Translations under genes and position numbers: made by a program
Assembly (NCBI RefSeq): GCF_002252625.1
Contig: NZ_NQKW01000001.1
Coordinates: 62,001 to 126,000, forward strand
DNA length: 64,000 bases
Direction of reading: 5' to 3'
From: Synechococcus sp. 1G10
GTDB taxonomy: Bacteria > Cyanobacteriota > Cyanobacteriia > PCC-6307 > Cyanobiaceae
The notes under the pieces: generated by a model
What the model saw: only the letters and a program-made list of their open reading frames with translations
The model's database searches: none
What the model was told of the DNA's origin: nothing
Shown here: positions 18,080-26,120 of the stretch, one piece after another
Position numbering within the stretch: the stretch's first letter is position 1
Layout: every line of letters begins with the position of its first letter

Positions 18080-19327
18080 CTACCCCTGCTCACCCGGATC
18101 CATCACCCGACCCAGGAAGAGCAGCGTGCCGGTGGGCTGATCGCGGATCATGAGCAGAAATGGGTGGTCCACACGGAATGGTGTGATCGGATCCTCACTC
18201 AGTCCTGTGACCGGCATCTCCATAATCGTGGCCGCAGCCGCCTCGGTTCCCTTTTCGTCCACCTCCAGCATGGCCTCCTGCAGCACGCTGGACAGGTAGA
18301 GATCGGGAACCGCACTGATGCCCGACAGATCAGCATCGGCGCCGAAAACTGCACCCAGCCCCATCCGCTCGAGCGGCTCCATCAGATGGGGACGGCTCCT
18401 CATCTTGAACCTTGGCAGAATCAACTCCACTCGTTCGTCCTTCATCCCCTCGATCGCCTTTTTCAGGCTCTGCGGGGTTAGCTGACGTTGCAGAGCCGCC
18501 AGGCCATCGCGTTTGTCAGGGAGCAGGATCAGCAGCGCATGATTCGTTGTGTCGTAACTCTCCCCCTGATAGGGAATCTCCAGAACCCTGCCGCCCGGGA
18601 TCGCCCCCAGCCGGTACCAGCCGATCTTATGCATGAGCGGCACCGAGCTCGTGCCGCCTCCCTGCAGAACGAACGGTCCGGTGCGGGTGTTGTCCGGGTC
18701 GAACTCATTCTTCCACTCACCTTTGAACCAGATGGTGCTCAGCAACGCCAGGCGCATGTCCGGTGAGAATTGCTCTTCAGACACAAGCTCTTTGATCTTG
18801 CCGCGGGTGCTCTCGCTGACCCAGGCATTGATGCGCTGGGCGGCTCCCTGGGGATCGCCGGCATAGTTGAGCGGGGTGATGCTGGCTCCGAAACTCGTGG
18901 CCATCGTCTGGCGGAAGGCAGGCTGCAGCGTGAAGCGCTCCGCCGGCCAGATCGACTGCCCCACGACCAGCTGCGACCCGGTCGATTCTGCCGTGAGGCG
19001 TGCCGAGTGGCTGGTGAAAGCTTGCAGATCGCTCCCTGCGGCATCAAGGCGAATGGCCTGGCCCAATACTGCGGCCGTTTCACCGCCGGCACCACTAGCC
19101 ACCATCAACAGAGCGGCGTAGAGGCTGTAGGGAGACACCAACAGATTGCCGGGCTGTTGCCAGAGTTGATCCAGCAGATCAAGGGAGAAAGTTGTCGTGC
19201 TGAGGGAGATCCGCTCCTGGGCCGGTTCGGAGAGAGTCGGCACCGGCTGGGATCGAAGTGGGGAGCTCCAGGCCACCCAGAGAAACAGACAGGTGCTCAG
19301 CAGACCTGGCCAACGTGTTCGGGGCAT
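18080..19327 (-). CDS. Exported serpin (serine/cysteine protease inhibitor)
   Basis: The 415-residue protein has a signal peptide (about 1-26), then the serpin fold: NLLVSPYSLYAALLMVASGA, a YAGDPQGAAQRINAWVSE segment, the strand LALLSTIWFKGEWKNEFD and VELILPRFK. The reactive-centre hinge at residues 358-367 reads EKGTEAAAAT, the consensus of inhibitory serpins; the scissile P1 should be near residue 374 (PVTG). The C-terminal FRVDHPFLLMIRD and LFLGRVMDP complete the fold. It would act in the periplasm or outside. ATG 19327 was chosen because the sequence upstream is not serpin-like. Confidence 0.9.
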   Translation of the reverse strand: MPRTRWPGLLSTCLFLWVAWSSPLRSQPVPTLSEPAQERISLSTTTFSLDLLDQLWQQPGNLLVSPYSLYAALLMVASGAGGETAAVLGQAIRLDAAGSDLQAFTSHSARLTAESTGSQLVVGQSIWPAERFTLQPAFRQTMATSFGASITPLNYAGDPQGAAQRINAWVSESTRGKIKELVSEEQFSPDMRLALLSTIWFKGEWKNEFDPDNTRTGPFVLQGGGTSSVPLMHKIGWYRLGAIPGGRVLEIPYQGESYDTTNHALLILLPDKRDGLAALQRQLTPQSLKKAIEGMKDERVELILPRFKMRSRPHLMEPLERMGLGAVFGADADLSGISAVPDLYLSSVLQEAMLEVDEKGTEAAAATIMEMPVTGLSEDPITPFRVDHPFLLMIRDQPTGTLLFLGRVMDPGEQG

Positions 19328-19388
19328 ACGTGCGACAGGGCTGATGACCTGGCAGGGTATTACTAGTTTGCGACCGATCAATCCGCCC

Positions 19389-19733
19389 ATGGTGATGGCA
19401 CCGGGATTTCTGAACAAAAGAGCGCGGAGGTGGGCGGTTCCGATGCTGGAGCCGGATCCCGGCACGGGGGAGGTGACGAGCACCATCGCCACCTATGAAC
19501 CGCCTGCCGAGCTTGGAGGGGGGATCATCGATGACAGCACAGTGAAGATCACCGATCGGGAAATATACTGGGAGAAACGGATGTACAGGCCCCAGTTTGT
19601 GGCGGAAAGCCATACCATCCATCGGCAGACTCTGATCTATCAAAGTGAATGGAAGATTCGGCGTGACGACGGGCCCGACATTGATGAGCAGACAGTGACT
19701 GGGACCTGCCAACGCATCGACAAGCTTCCGTAG
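19389..19733 (+). CDS. Hypothetical protein, possibly a 5'-truncated gene
   Basis: From about residue 30 on (TSTIATYEPPAELGGG, DDSTVKITDREIYW, HRQTLIYQSEWKI, CQRID) the sequence reads like a genuine small beta-rich protein. The first 30 residues, next to the divergent serpin start, are basic and unlike a signal peptide, so the true N-terminus may be lost or elsewhere (ATG 19443 is an alternative). No family recognised. It lies 13 bases before the exonuclease gene. Confidence 0.45.
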   Translation: MVMAPGFLNKRARRWAVPMLEPDPGTGEVTSTIATYEPPAELGGGIIDDSTVKITDREIYWEKRMYRPQFVAESHTIHRQTLIYQSEWKIRRDDGPDIDEQTVTGTCQRIDKLP

Positions 19734-19746
19734 GTCGCTCACCACC

Positions 19747-20787
19747 ATGTCCCTGCCCACCGGCGGCCTGCTCCAGCTCACCCCCCAGGGGCTGTACTGC
19801 CCGGCCGCCGAGGCCTGGATCGATCCCTGGCGGCCGGTGGCGCGGGCCCTGATCACCCATGCCCACGCCGATCACGCCCGGCAGGGCTGCGGCGAGTACT
19901 GGGCGATCGGCGCGAGTGAGGCGATCCTGCGCCAGCGCCTCGGCGCGGGCATCAGCCTGATCCCCGTCGACTACGGGCAACTGCACCGCCTCGGCGGCGC
20001 CCAGGTGTCGTTCCATTCCGCCGGCCATGTGCTCGGCAGCGCCCAGATCCGTTTGGAGGCAGGCAGCGAGAGCTGGCTGGTGAGCGGCGACTACAAGCGC
20101 TGCGCCGACCCCAGCTGCGCCCCCTTCGAGCCAGTGCAGGCCGATGTGTTCATCACCGAGGCCACCTTCGGCCTGCCGATCTACCGCTGGTCGAGCGGCG
20201 CTGACGTTGCTAACGCCATTCGCGCCTGGTGGCAGGGGGCGCCGGAGCGGCCATCGCTGCTGTTCGCCTACGCCTTCGGCAAGGCACAGCGCCTGCTCGC
20301 CGAACTGGCCGCCATCGGAGTGGAGCAGGAGGTGCTGCTGCACGGCGCCGTACAGGCGTTGATGGAGCCATATCGGCAGCAGGGGGTCGCCATGGTGCCC
20401 ACCCGGCCCGTGAGTGACCTGCCGCGCAGTGAAAGCCTGGCGGGGAAGTTGGTGATCGCGCCCCCCTCGGCACACCGCTCGGTGTGGATGAAGCGGTCCA
20501 AGGAGCCCCAGACCGCCTTCGTGAGCGGCTGGATGGCGGTGCGCGGTGCCCGGCGGCGGCGTGGCTACGAGCGCGGCTTCGTGCTGAGCGATCACGCCGA
20601 CTGGGACGGCCTGCTGCGCACCGTGAGGGATACCGGCGCCCGCCAGGTGTATGTCACCCACGGCAACAGTGACGGCCTGGCCCGCTATCTGCGGGAAGTG
20701 GAGGGAATCGCGGCTGAACCACTTGGACGGGCTTTCGAAGCAGAATTCAGTGAGGATGGGGACGGAATCGACCCGAAGCCAGCATGA
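19747..20787 (+). CDS. Ligase-associated DNA exonuclease (metallo-beta-lactamase fold)
   Basis: The 346-residue protein has the MBL metal motif HxHxDH (H38, H40, D42, H43), the FHSAGHVLGSAQ helix, VSGDYKR, and the C-terminal SDHADW and YVTHG motifs of beta-CASP-related nucleases. It matches the family that is usually encoded with an ATP-dependent DNA ligase and an Lhr-type helicase in a repair module. Neither partner is adjacent here. The 3' end overlaps the next small gene by 4 bases (ATGA). Confidence 0.85.
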   Translation: MSLPTGGLLQLTPQGLYCPAAEAWIDPWRPVARALITHAHADHARQGCGEYWAIGASEAILRQRLGAGISLIPVDYGQLHRLGGAQVSFHSAGHVLGSAQIRLEAGSESWLVSGDYKRCADPSCAPFEPVQADVFITEATFGLPIYRWSSGADVANAIRAWWQGAPERPSLLFAYAFGKAQRLLAELAAIGVEQEVLLHGAVQALMEPYRQQGVAMVPTRPVSDLPRSESLAGKLVIAPPSAHRSVWMKRSKEPQTAFVSGWMAVRGARRRRGYERGFVLSDHADWDGLLRTVRDTGARQVYVTHGNSDGLARYLREVEGIAAEPLGRAFEAEFSEDGDGIDPKPA

Positions 20788-20972
20788 AGCGACTTGGACG
20801 AGGGCTGCTGGGCGCGCTGGTTGGGTTTGTACTGAGCACGGTGATCAGCCTCGTGCTGGTGGCGCAGTACTCACCAAGACATGACCGGGAACTGGAGGCG
20901 GCGATGACCAGTGTCTTCTTCTATGGGCCGGTGGGTGCAGGCCTGGCGTTCTTGATGGGGTTGCTGTGGTGA
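20784..20972 (+). CDS. Small membrane protein, 62 aa, two helices
   Basis: ATG 20784 overlaps the exonuclease stop (ATGA), so it is translationally coupled. Two hydrophobic helices (about 8-28 and 43-61) flank a short charged segment RHDRELEA. Composition is typical of a real small membrane protein. No family recognised. Confidence 0.6.
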   Translation: MKRLGRGLLGALVGFVLSTVISLVLVAQYSPRHDRELEAAMTSVFFYGPVGAGLAFLMGLLW

Positions 20973-21384
20973 TGAGAGCCGCCGTTTCAGTTCAGAACAA
21001 TGCGATCAAGGCTGATCATGCTGCACCTGACTGACACGATTGTGGGAGTTTAAGCCCAATACCAAATTCAACCATGTGACAGGCGGCTTCAGCTCACCCT
21101 CACCCGGTGGCTTCGGCATCGTCTACAACATCGCTTGCGCTGATGCCATAAGGGCACCTCGAAAAATACCGGTTTACCCTAGAGGCACCGATTGAGACTC
21201 ATGTCCTAGCCGGCGTCGGCCTTGGCCAATGGTCGAGGGAAGGCTGATTTTTCGAGGTGCCCATAAAAGATCCGATTGCTTCTGGAACGACTGATTGCAT
21301 GTACGTTCATGCTTGCCAAGCCGGTGGGCACCCCGTGACATACGATCCAAGTAAACATCAAACTGAGCGGAGACTCAGCCCTTT
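20973..21384. other. Intergenic region with a MITE inserted in a small ORF
   Basis: This 412-base spacer contains a short ORF interrupted by a 111-base element with perfect terminal inverted repeats. Both are listed separately. No other feature was seen. Confidence 0.7.
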
Positions 21385-21400
21385 ATGGCGACTGTTCTGA
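21040..21400 (+). pseudogene. Small ORF split by the MITE
   Basis: Starting at TTG 21040, the frame encodes WEFKPNTKFNHVTGG...GGFGIVYNIACADAI up to the insertion. If the element and one 4-base duplication are removed, the frame continues as KDPIASGTTDCMYVHACQAGGHP to TGA 21398-21400, 81 codons in all. With the insert present, the frame runs into unrelated sequence. The product is not recognised. The restored ORF would overlap the start of the SDR gene by 16 bases, so it may have been its upstream operon partner. Confidence 0.45.
21152..21262. mobile_element. MITE with 16-bp perfect terminal inverted repeats and 4-bp target duplication
   Basis: The 16 bases at 21152-21167 are the exact reverse complement of 21247-21262. 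The same 4-base sequence ATAA flanks both ends (21148-21151 and 21263-21266), as expected of a target-site duplication. At 111 bases it can encode no transposase, so it would need one in trans, possibly of IS5 type judging by the duplication size and end sequence (inference). Confidence 0.85.
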
Positions 21401-22050
21401 TCACCGGCGCCAACCGCGGCATCGGCTTCGAGTACTGCAAGCAGCTCGCCTCCCGTGGCGATTCCGTGGTGGCCGTCTGCCGCCATCCTTCTCCTGATCT
21501 GGAGGATCTGGGAGTGCGGATCGAGGCGGGAGTGGATGTCACCGATGAGGAGTCGATCACGGCCCTGGTGGAGCGGCTGCAGGATCTGCCGATTGATGTG
21601 CTGATCAACAATGCCGGGATCCTCGAGAGAACCACGCTGGAGGATCTCAATGTCGAGAGCCTCCGCCGTCAGTTCGAGGTGAACGCGATCGCTCCGTTGC
21701 GCTTCACCCGTGCATTTCTGGGCCAGCTCCAGCCGGGCTCCAAGGTGATCATGATGACCAGTCGCATGGGGTCGATTGAAGACAACAGCTCCGGCAACTC
21801 CTATGGCTATCGGATGTCGAAGGTGGCGCTCTGTATGGCCGGTAAATCCCTCTCGATCGACCTGAAGCCCCGCGAGGTTGCTGTTGGAATCCTCCATCCC
21901 GGCATGGTGAGTACCGGGATGACAGGGTTCACGTCCCAGGGGATTGCACCGGAGCAGTCAGTGCGAGGGCTGCTGGATCGGATCGATGAACTCACCCTGG
22001 AGAATTCGGGCACCTTCTGGCATGCCAACGGTGAGGTGTTGCCCTGGTAG
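21385..22050 (+). CDS. Short-chain dehydrogenase/reductase (C-factor-like)
   Basis: A classical SDR of 221 residues with the NAD(P) loop TGANRGIG (residues 7-14), NNAG, the catalytic Ser in MTSRMGS, and YxxxK in YGYRMSK. The PGMVSTGM segment after the active site is also typical. It belongs with short, C-factor-type SDRs such as those acting on carbonyl substrates; the substrate is unknown. ATG 21385 was chosen as the first start matching the Rossmann strand. Confidence 0.85.
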   Translation: MATVLITGANRGIGFEYCKQLASRGDSVVAVCRHPSPDLEDLGVRIEAGVDVTDEESITALVERLQDLPIDVLINNAGILERTTLEDLNVESLRRQFEVNAIAPLRFTRAFLGQLQPGSKVIMMTSRMGSIEDNSSGNSYGYRMSKVALCMAGKSLSIDLKPREVAVGILHPGMVSTGMTGFTSQGIAPEQSVRGLLDRIDELTLENSGTFWHANGEVLPW

Positions 22051-22071
22051 CCCGTCCTGGAGCCGGCGAAC

Positions 22072-22368
22072 TCAGGCCTGGCTTGCAGTCAGGGCCTGAA
22101 GCGCCATGGTCACATGTGCCTGCAAAGCACCGATCGCCATCAGTTGCCTGGGGTTGCGTCCCTTGGCCAGGGCTCCATTCCTCTGCTGCAGGGCCTGCAG
22201 CAGCCTTTGGCTCACCTGTCCATAGCTGCGCAGCAGCCCCTCGAGTTCATCACTCCGGTCCGCCTCGGCACCACCCTCGACCATCGGGGTATCGGAAGCG
22301 GCAGTTTGCAGCAGAGTTATCAGTTGCCGGTGGCTGATGGCCTGGGGAACAGAATTGTTGGCATCCAT
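22072..22368 (-). CDS. Small helical hypothetical protein, 98 aa
   Basis: ATG 22368 follows an in-frame TTG at 22374. The sequence is helical and polar with Gln/Leu-rich stretches (YGQVSQRLLQALQQRN, MAIGALQAHVTMALQAL). No signal peptide or membrane segment. No family recognised. It is convergent with the SDR gene. Confidence 0.5.
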   Translation of the reverse strand: MDANNSVPQAISHRQLITLLQTAASDTPMVEGGAEADRSDELEGLLRSYGQVSQRLLQALQQRNGALAKGRNPRQLMAIGALQAHVTMALQALTASQA

Positions 22369-22448
22369 GAACAACCAAAGGTTAAAGACTTGTATGAAGA
22401 GACTATGGGGATCCCCTGCAACTGGGAATCATTCGGCGTGTAGTGATC

Positions 22449-22556
22449 ACCCAACCTGCAGCTTGCGGTCTGGGCCCGATGCGTCACCCCGCTGGGAGCG
22501 AGGATCTGGCCCTGGAGCGAGATCACGAGATCGCCCCACCGATCGATCGCACCTGA
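22449..22556 (+). pseudogene. C-terminal scrap of an alpha/beta hydrolase
   Basis: Two adjacent frames read PNLQLAVWAR and then GSEDLALERDHEIAPPIDR-stop, matching in order the C-terminus of the intact hydrolase at 47077-47691 (PNARLVILPGGSHDLAMER.QEIAPLIDR). The catalytic His of the GSH motif is Glu here. The DNA at about 22500-22556 also resembles the reverse complement of 47087-47136 base by base. The rest of the gene is missing. Confidence 0.6.
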
Positions 22557-22566
22557 GCGCACCGCT

Positions 22567-22944
22567 GTGAGTAAAACCACCTGCACCTACTGGAATGCCC
22601 TGGCCCAGGACCAGCAGCACTGCTGGCACTGGCTTGAGGGCCTCGAGGGGCAGGTGGAGGAGGTGATCCTCAGTCATGATCCGGCCACCGGCGAGTTCAC
22701 CCGGCTCACCCGCTTCCACCCCGGTGCCCACACCACTGCCTTCGGGGCGACTGTGCACGCTTATCCCGAGGAGATCCTGATCGTGAGCGGTCGCCTCTGG
22801 GATGGGTCCTTCGCGATTTGGCTGGAAACAGGCCACTACGCCAGCCGCCCTCCTGGTGAGGTGCATGGCCCATTCAGCACCGACGTCGGCTGCCTGGTGC
22901 TGGATGTGTCCTTCCCCCAGCGGTTGGGCAAGACTGGAGCCTGA
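22567..22944 (+). CDS. Cupin-domain protein, 125 aa (ChrR-cupin-like)
   Basis: Begins at GTG 22567. The segment TRFHPGAHTTAFGATVHAYPEEILIVSGRL fits the first cupin motif, and HYASRPPGEVHGPFST the second, with His and Glu placed for metal binding. This arrangement resembles the cupin domain of ChrR anti-sigma factors, without the zinc-binding anti-sigma part. It may sense or detoxify an oxidised metabolite; unproven. Confidence 0.7.
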   Translation: MSKTTCTYWNALAQDQQHCWHWLEGLEGQVEEVILSHDPATGEFTRLTRFHPGAHTTAFGATVHAYPEEILIVSGRLWDGSFAIWLETGHYASRPPGEVHGPFSTDVGCLVLDVSFPQRLGKTGA

Positions 22945-22984
22945 CATCCGCTTCTAATCTGTCGACTTCTTCGGTTGCACCACC

Positions 22985-23272
22985 ATGGTCAGAGTTGTCC
23001 CGATAGGTGCCTGCATCACCCTTGGGCTGCTGGCTGGATGCGGTAGCCCCGATCTCCCGGCCCTCAAGAAGATGGCCTGCGAGAAGGCGGTCAACACGAT
23101 TGATCTGCAATCGGTTGCCCAGCTGGATGCACTGCGCAAGGCACTGGGCCTGGCACCAGAAGTGGATCCGATCGCTGAATGCCGTGCCCTTGGGGTGATT
23201 ATGGAGCCCAAAGCGCCAACCGACAGCCAGGGCACTGGGGGGAACAACGGGTCGGGCGAGAAGCAGAACTGA
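22985..23272 (+). CDS. Small lipoprotein, 95 aa
   Basis: The N-terminus has a short basic start, a hydrophobic segment and a lipobox LLAGC, so Cys19 should be lipidated. The mature part (KKMACEKAVNTIDLQSVAQLDALRKALGL) is helical and ends in a Gly/Asn-rich tail. Function unknown. Confidence 0.7.
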   Translation: MVRVVPIGACITLGLLAGCGSPDLPALKKMACEKAVNTIDLQSVAQLDALRKALGLAPEVDPIAECRALGVIMEPKAPTDSQGTGGNNGSGEKQN

Positions 23273-23315
23273 TCCAGCCGGGACCAAAAACTACTGGATC
23301 TCGCTGCTGCCTGGA

Positions 23316-23981
23316 TCACTCCCCCCAGCGGCGCATCAGGTTGGTGTAGCTGCGGCTGATCAGATCGAACACGTCGCTCTTGCCCTCCTGACGGAACAGC
23401 GCCCTGCGGGCGGTGTCTAGCTCGAACAGCAGTTCACGCTGCTCAGCGTCGCGAACCCGGCTCTGAATCCAGCCCACGGCCACCAGACGCTCCCCCTGGG
23501 TCACGGGCGCGACGCGATGCAACAAGGTGCTGGGATACAGCAACGCATGTCCGGCCGGAAGCCGCAGCGCCTCCTCTGTCGCGGGCGATTCCAGCACCAG
23601 GGCGCCTCCCTCGTACTCGCACGGATCGCTGAGGAAGAGGGTGAAGGAGAGGTCACTGCGACCCTCCGCCATGAAGGCGTTGTCCACGTGACGGCCATAG
23701 CCTTCACCGGGTCCGGAACGGCTGAACAGCAGCCCGTGCACCCTCACAGGCAAGACTGCCGACTGCACTAGGGGGTGGCGTAACAGGGGCTCCACCACCC
23801 GTGGTGTGAGCTGGCCCTGCAGAGCTGAACCCCGATCCAGCTGGCGGTTGTTCTTGACCGTTCGTGCATGCCAACCGGCGGTCTCCACGCCAGGCCTCCA
23901 GGCATCGGCCTCAGCCAGCAGTTCCATCCGCAGATCCGCCACCTGCTGGGCCTCCAGCAGAGGTTCAAGCGCGAAACGCAT
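23316..23981 (-). CDS. PKHD-type Fe(II)/2-oxoglutarate hydroxylase (PiuC/YbiX-like)
   Basis: Using ATG 23981, the protein is 221 residues and starts in the conserved region. Iron ligands are in GRHVDNAF (HxD) and LLHRVAPV (distal His), and the 2-oxoglutarate-binding Arg is in GERLVAVGWIQS. The R.FALF-type ending ELDTARRALF is also usual for the family. Relatives are often linked to iron uptake through siderophore receptors; no such gene is nearby. Confidence 0.9.
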   Translation of the reverse strand: MRFALEPLLEAQQVADLRMELLAEADAWRPGVETAGWHARTVKNNRQLDRGSALQGQLTPRVVEPLLRHPLVQSAVLPVRVHGLLFSRSGPGEGYGRHVDNAFMAEGRSDLSFTLFLSDPCEYEGGALVLESPATEEALRLPAGHALLYPSTLLHRVAPVTQGERLVAVGWIQSRVRDAEQRELLFELDTARRALFRQEGKSDVFDLISRSYTNLMRRWGE

Positions 23982-24047
23982 GGACTGTGACGAATGGCAC
24001 CACAGGCTGTGGCAAATGCACGGGCTGCCGGGAGCCACGACCTCACA

Positions 24048-24293
24048 ATGAAACACCATATGAGTTTTGCCATGGCCCGCTCCAGCATTGCCCTGTTTCT
24101 GGCCACCGCTGGACTGGTGGCCGGCACCGTGGGCTGCGGAGGTGCCCCCGAGACCAAGGAGGGCGGGGAAGGCAATGGAGAAAAGATGGAAAAAACCGTT
24201 CCCGGCGCTGTCCAGAGCGAGAAGACCAAAGAGGGTGTTAAAGGGGATGAACGAGAAGAAGGTGGTGAGGGTGGTGAAGGTGGAGAAAACTGA
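24048..24293 (+). CDS. Small Glu/Gly/Lys-rich lipoprotein, 81 aa
   Basis: ATG 24048 begins a signal peptide with a lipobox-like TVGC. The mature chain is low in complexity: repeats of EGGEG, KMEKT and EKTKEG. It lies just upstream of a converging antiporter gene. Probably a surface lipoprotein; no homology recognised. Confidence 0.5.
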   Translation: MKHHMSFAMARSSIALFLATAGLVAGTVGCGGAPETKEGGEGNGEKMEKTVPGAVQSEKTKEGVKGDEREEGGEGGEGGEN

Positions 24294-24444
24294 GCTGGTA
24301 TGAGCTGGGCGATGATCCCATCGACTGGGATTGAGGCGATTTCACCCTGAAATTGGGTGGCTGCAGGGCCAGGTCAGGAATTCTGGGTAGACCTTGGTAC
24401 AACAAGGAAGAACAACAAACTGAAGCCCACGCAGACCCCAGAGT

Positions 24445-25608
24445 TCAGGCTGGGGCAGGTTCAACACGGCTCAGTCGCCGCTCCAGCAGCAGTAGACCCA
24501 GCACCGTGGTGACGGTCACCATCATCACCAGGGCCGAGAACTGCACCGAGTTGATCAGGCCCTGATTAAGAGCTGTGGTGGCGAAGACCAGTCCGGGAAG
24601 GCCTCGGGGGATCAGACCCGCCACCACCAGCCAGCGGTCGACGCCCTCCTCACGATCTCGGCGAGTGATGCCGAGGCCGCAGGTGAGTTTGCTGAGCACA
24701 CCCATCACGATCAACACCGCCGCCAGGCTCCAGGCGAGTGGCTCCAGCAGCGTGCCGGCAGCGACCCGCATGCCGACGCTGATGAAGTAGAGGGGCAGGA
24801 ACACTTCGGAGAGCACGTTCAGCACCCGCTGCACCTCCCCATGCACTGGACCCAGCCGGGCCATCAGCACCCCTCCCCAGAGGGCTCCGAGCAGGCTGGT
24901 GAGACCACTCGACTCACCCAGCCAGGCAGAGCCGATCAGCATCATCATCACGGACAGGGAACTGGTGGGCCGCTCGCTGCGGTGACGGGCCCAGTAGTCC
25001 ACGGCCACCCAGCTGAGGATCGCCATCAGCACTCCCACCAGCGGGCCGATCCAGCCGCCCCCCTGCCCCCCAAGCCGCAGGCCGGAGGTGGCGGTGGCGA
25101 TCAGCAGCAGACCGATGGCCGGCAGATCGTCGAGCACCGACACCCCCACCAGCACCCTGGCGGAGGGGGTCTGCAGGACCCTGCGTTGGGCAAGCAGCCG
25201 CAGCGTGACGCCGGTGCCTGTAGCGCTGAGAACGGCCAGGCAGAGCAGGGTGGTGGGGAGGGAGAGAGCGAACCAGCTCCTCAGGGGCCAGAACGCCAGC
25301 AGGGGGGTGCAGAAGCTCAGCGCCACCGTGCGCAGCACCGTGGCACGACGCGAGGAGATCAGATCACCGCGCACCTCAAGGCCCACCTGGAAGAAGAGGG
25401 TGAGCACCCCCAGCTCCGTGAGACCGCTCAGCGGCGCCATCGACTGGAACGGAAGCACGGTGTTGCCGAGGATGAAACCCATGGCGAGCTCCAGGACGAT
25501 CGCCGGCACCGCCCATCGGGCCATCCATCCGGCTGAAAGACGAGCCAGCAGGACGCCCACAAGCAGGATCAGGAGCGTGCTGAGCAGGGATGGGGAAGCC
25601 ACGGCCAA
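24445..25608 (-). CDS. Monovalent cation:proton antiporter (CPA2/NhaS-like)
   Basis: The 387-residue protein is hydrophobic with about 11-12 membrane helices. A helix with SVLDDLPAIG holds the acidic pair typical of electrogenic Na+/H+ antiporters; GLIPRGLPGLVFAT resembles the late CPA helix. It lacks the C-terminal RCK/TrkA domain of KefB types. Expected role is sodium export and pH balance across the cytoplasmic or thylakoid membrane. Confidence 0.85.
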   Translation of the reverse strand: MAVASPSLLSTLLILLVGVLLARLSAGWMARWAVPAIVLELAMGFILGNTVLPFQSMAPLSGLTELGVLTLFFQVGLEVRGDLISSRRATVLRTVALSFCTPLLAFWPLRSWFALSLPTTLLCLAVLSATGTGVTLRLLAQRRVLQTPSARVLVGVSVLDDLPAIGLLLIATATSGLRLGGQGGGWIGPLVGVLMAILSWVAVDYWARHRSERPTSSLSVMMMLIGSAWLGESSGLTSLLGALWGGVLMARLGPVHGEVQRVLNVLSEVFLPLYFISVGMRVAAGTLLEPLAWSLAAVLIVMGVLSKLTCGLGITRRDREEGVDRWLVVAGLIPRGLPGLVFATTALNQGLINSVQFSALVMMVTVTTVLGLLLLERRLSRVEPAPA

Positions 25609-25645
25609 GGATCAACCCCCCTGCTGGTGTCGGTTCATACTGACT

Positions 25646-25665
25646 CCAGAGGCGGCAGCCTCTGG
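25646..25665. repeat. Hairpin, 8-base perfect stem
   Basis: Arms 25646-25653 and 25658-25665 pair around a 4-base loop between two minus-strand genes. It lacks a T-run on either strand, so intrinsic termination is only possible, not shown. Confidence 0.4.
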
Positions 25666-25772
25666 TATCCCCATGCCTGATCGACGACGTCTACCGCCTG
25701 CGCTGGCAAAGCAGCAGCAGGCGCTCGCTGTCACCTTCACCAGAGGCGGGGCTTTCCAGTCGGATGGCCAAG

Positions 25773-26030
25773 TCAGTCGATGCGTCCGGGAGGGGACTCG
25801 ACACCGGACGCGCCTTCGAGTTCAGCCTCTGTCAGTCCGGTGAGGTCCTCCTCCTCGGCATCCCCTGCCGGCGAGGGTTCACCGGTGAGTTCATCACTCA
25901 GCTCCTGGAGTATTCGATCGGGTGCATCAGGCGAGTCCAGGTTGTCGTCGAGGGGTTGTGTGGGCGTCCAGTTCATGGCAGGCACCGGCAGGAAGGGGGG
26001 ATCGGAGGGATCCACCTGAACCGTATCCAC
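25773..26030 (-). CDS. Acidic hypothetical protein, 85 aa
   Basis: GTG 26030 (or ATG 25976) opens a strongly acidic, Pro-rich chain (DDNLDSPDAPD, AEEEDLTGLTEAELEG). It has no signal peptide and is likely disordered. Overlapping plus-strand frames look like shadows because of their skewed composition. No family recognised. Confidence 0.5.
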   Translation of the reverse strand: MDTVQVDPSDPPFLPVPAMNWTPTQPLDDNLDSPDAPDRILQELSDELTGEPSPAGDAEEEDLTGLTEAELEGASGVESPPGRID

Positions 26031-26120
26031 GCTGGCCTTCCCAGGCCGTGACCTCGTAGGGATGTGATGCAGCGCCCCTGACCTCCTGTGGCTAGGACAG
26101 GGGAGCCTCAGGGGGTTGCT

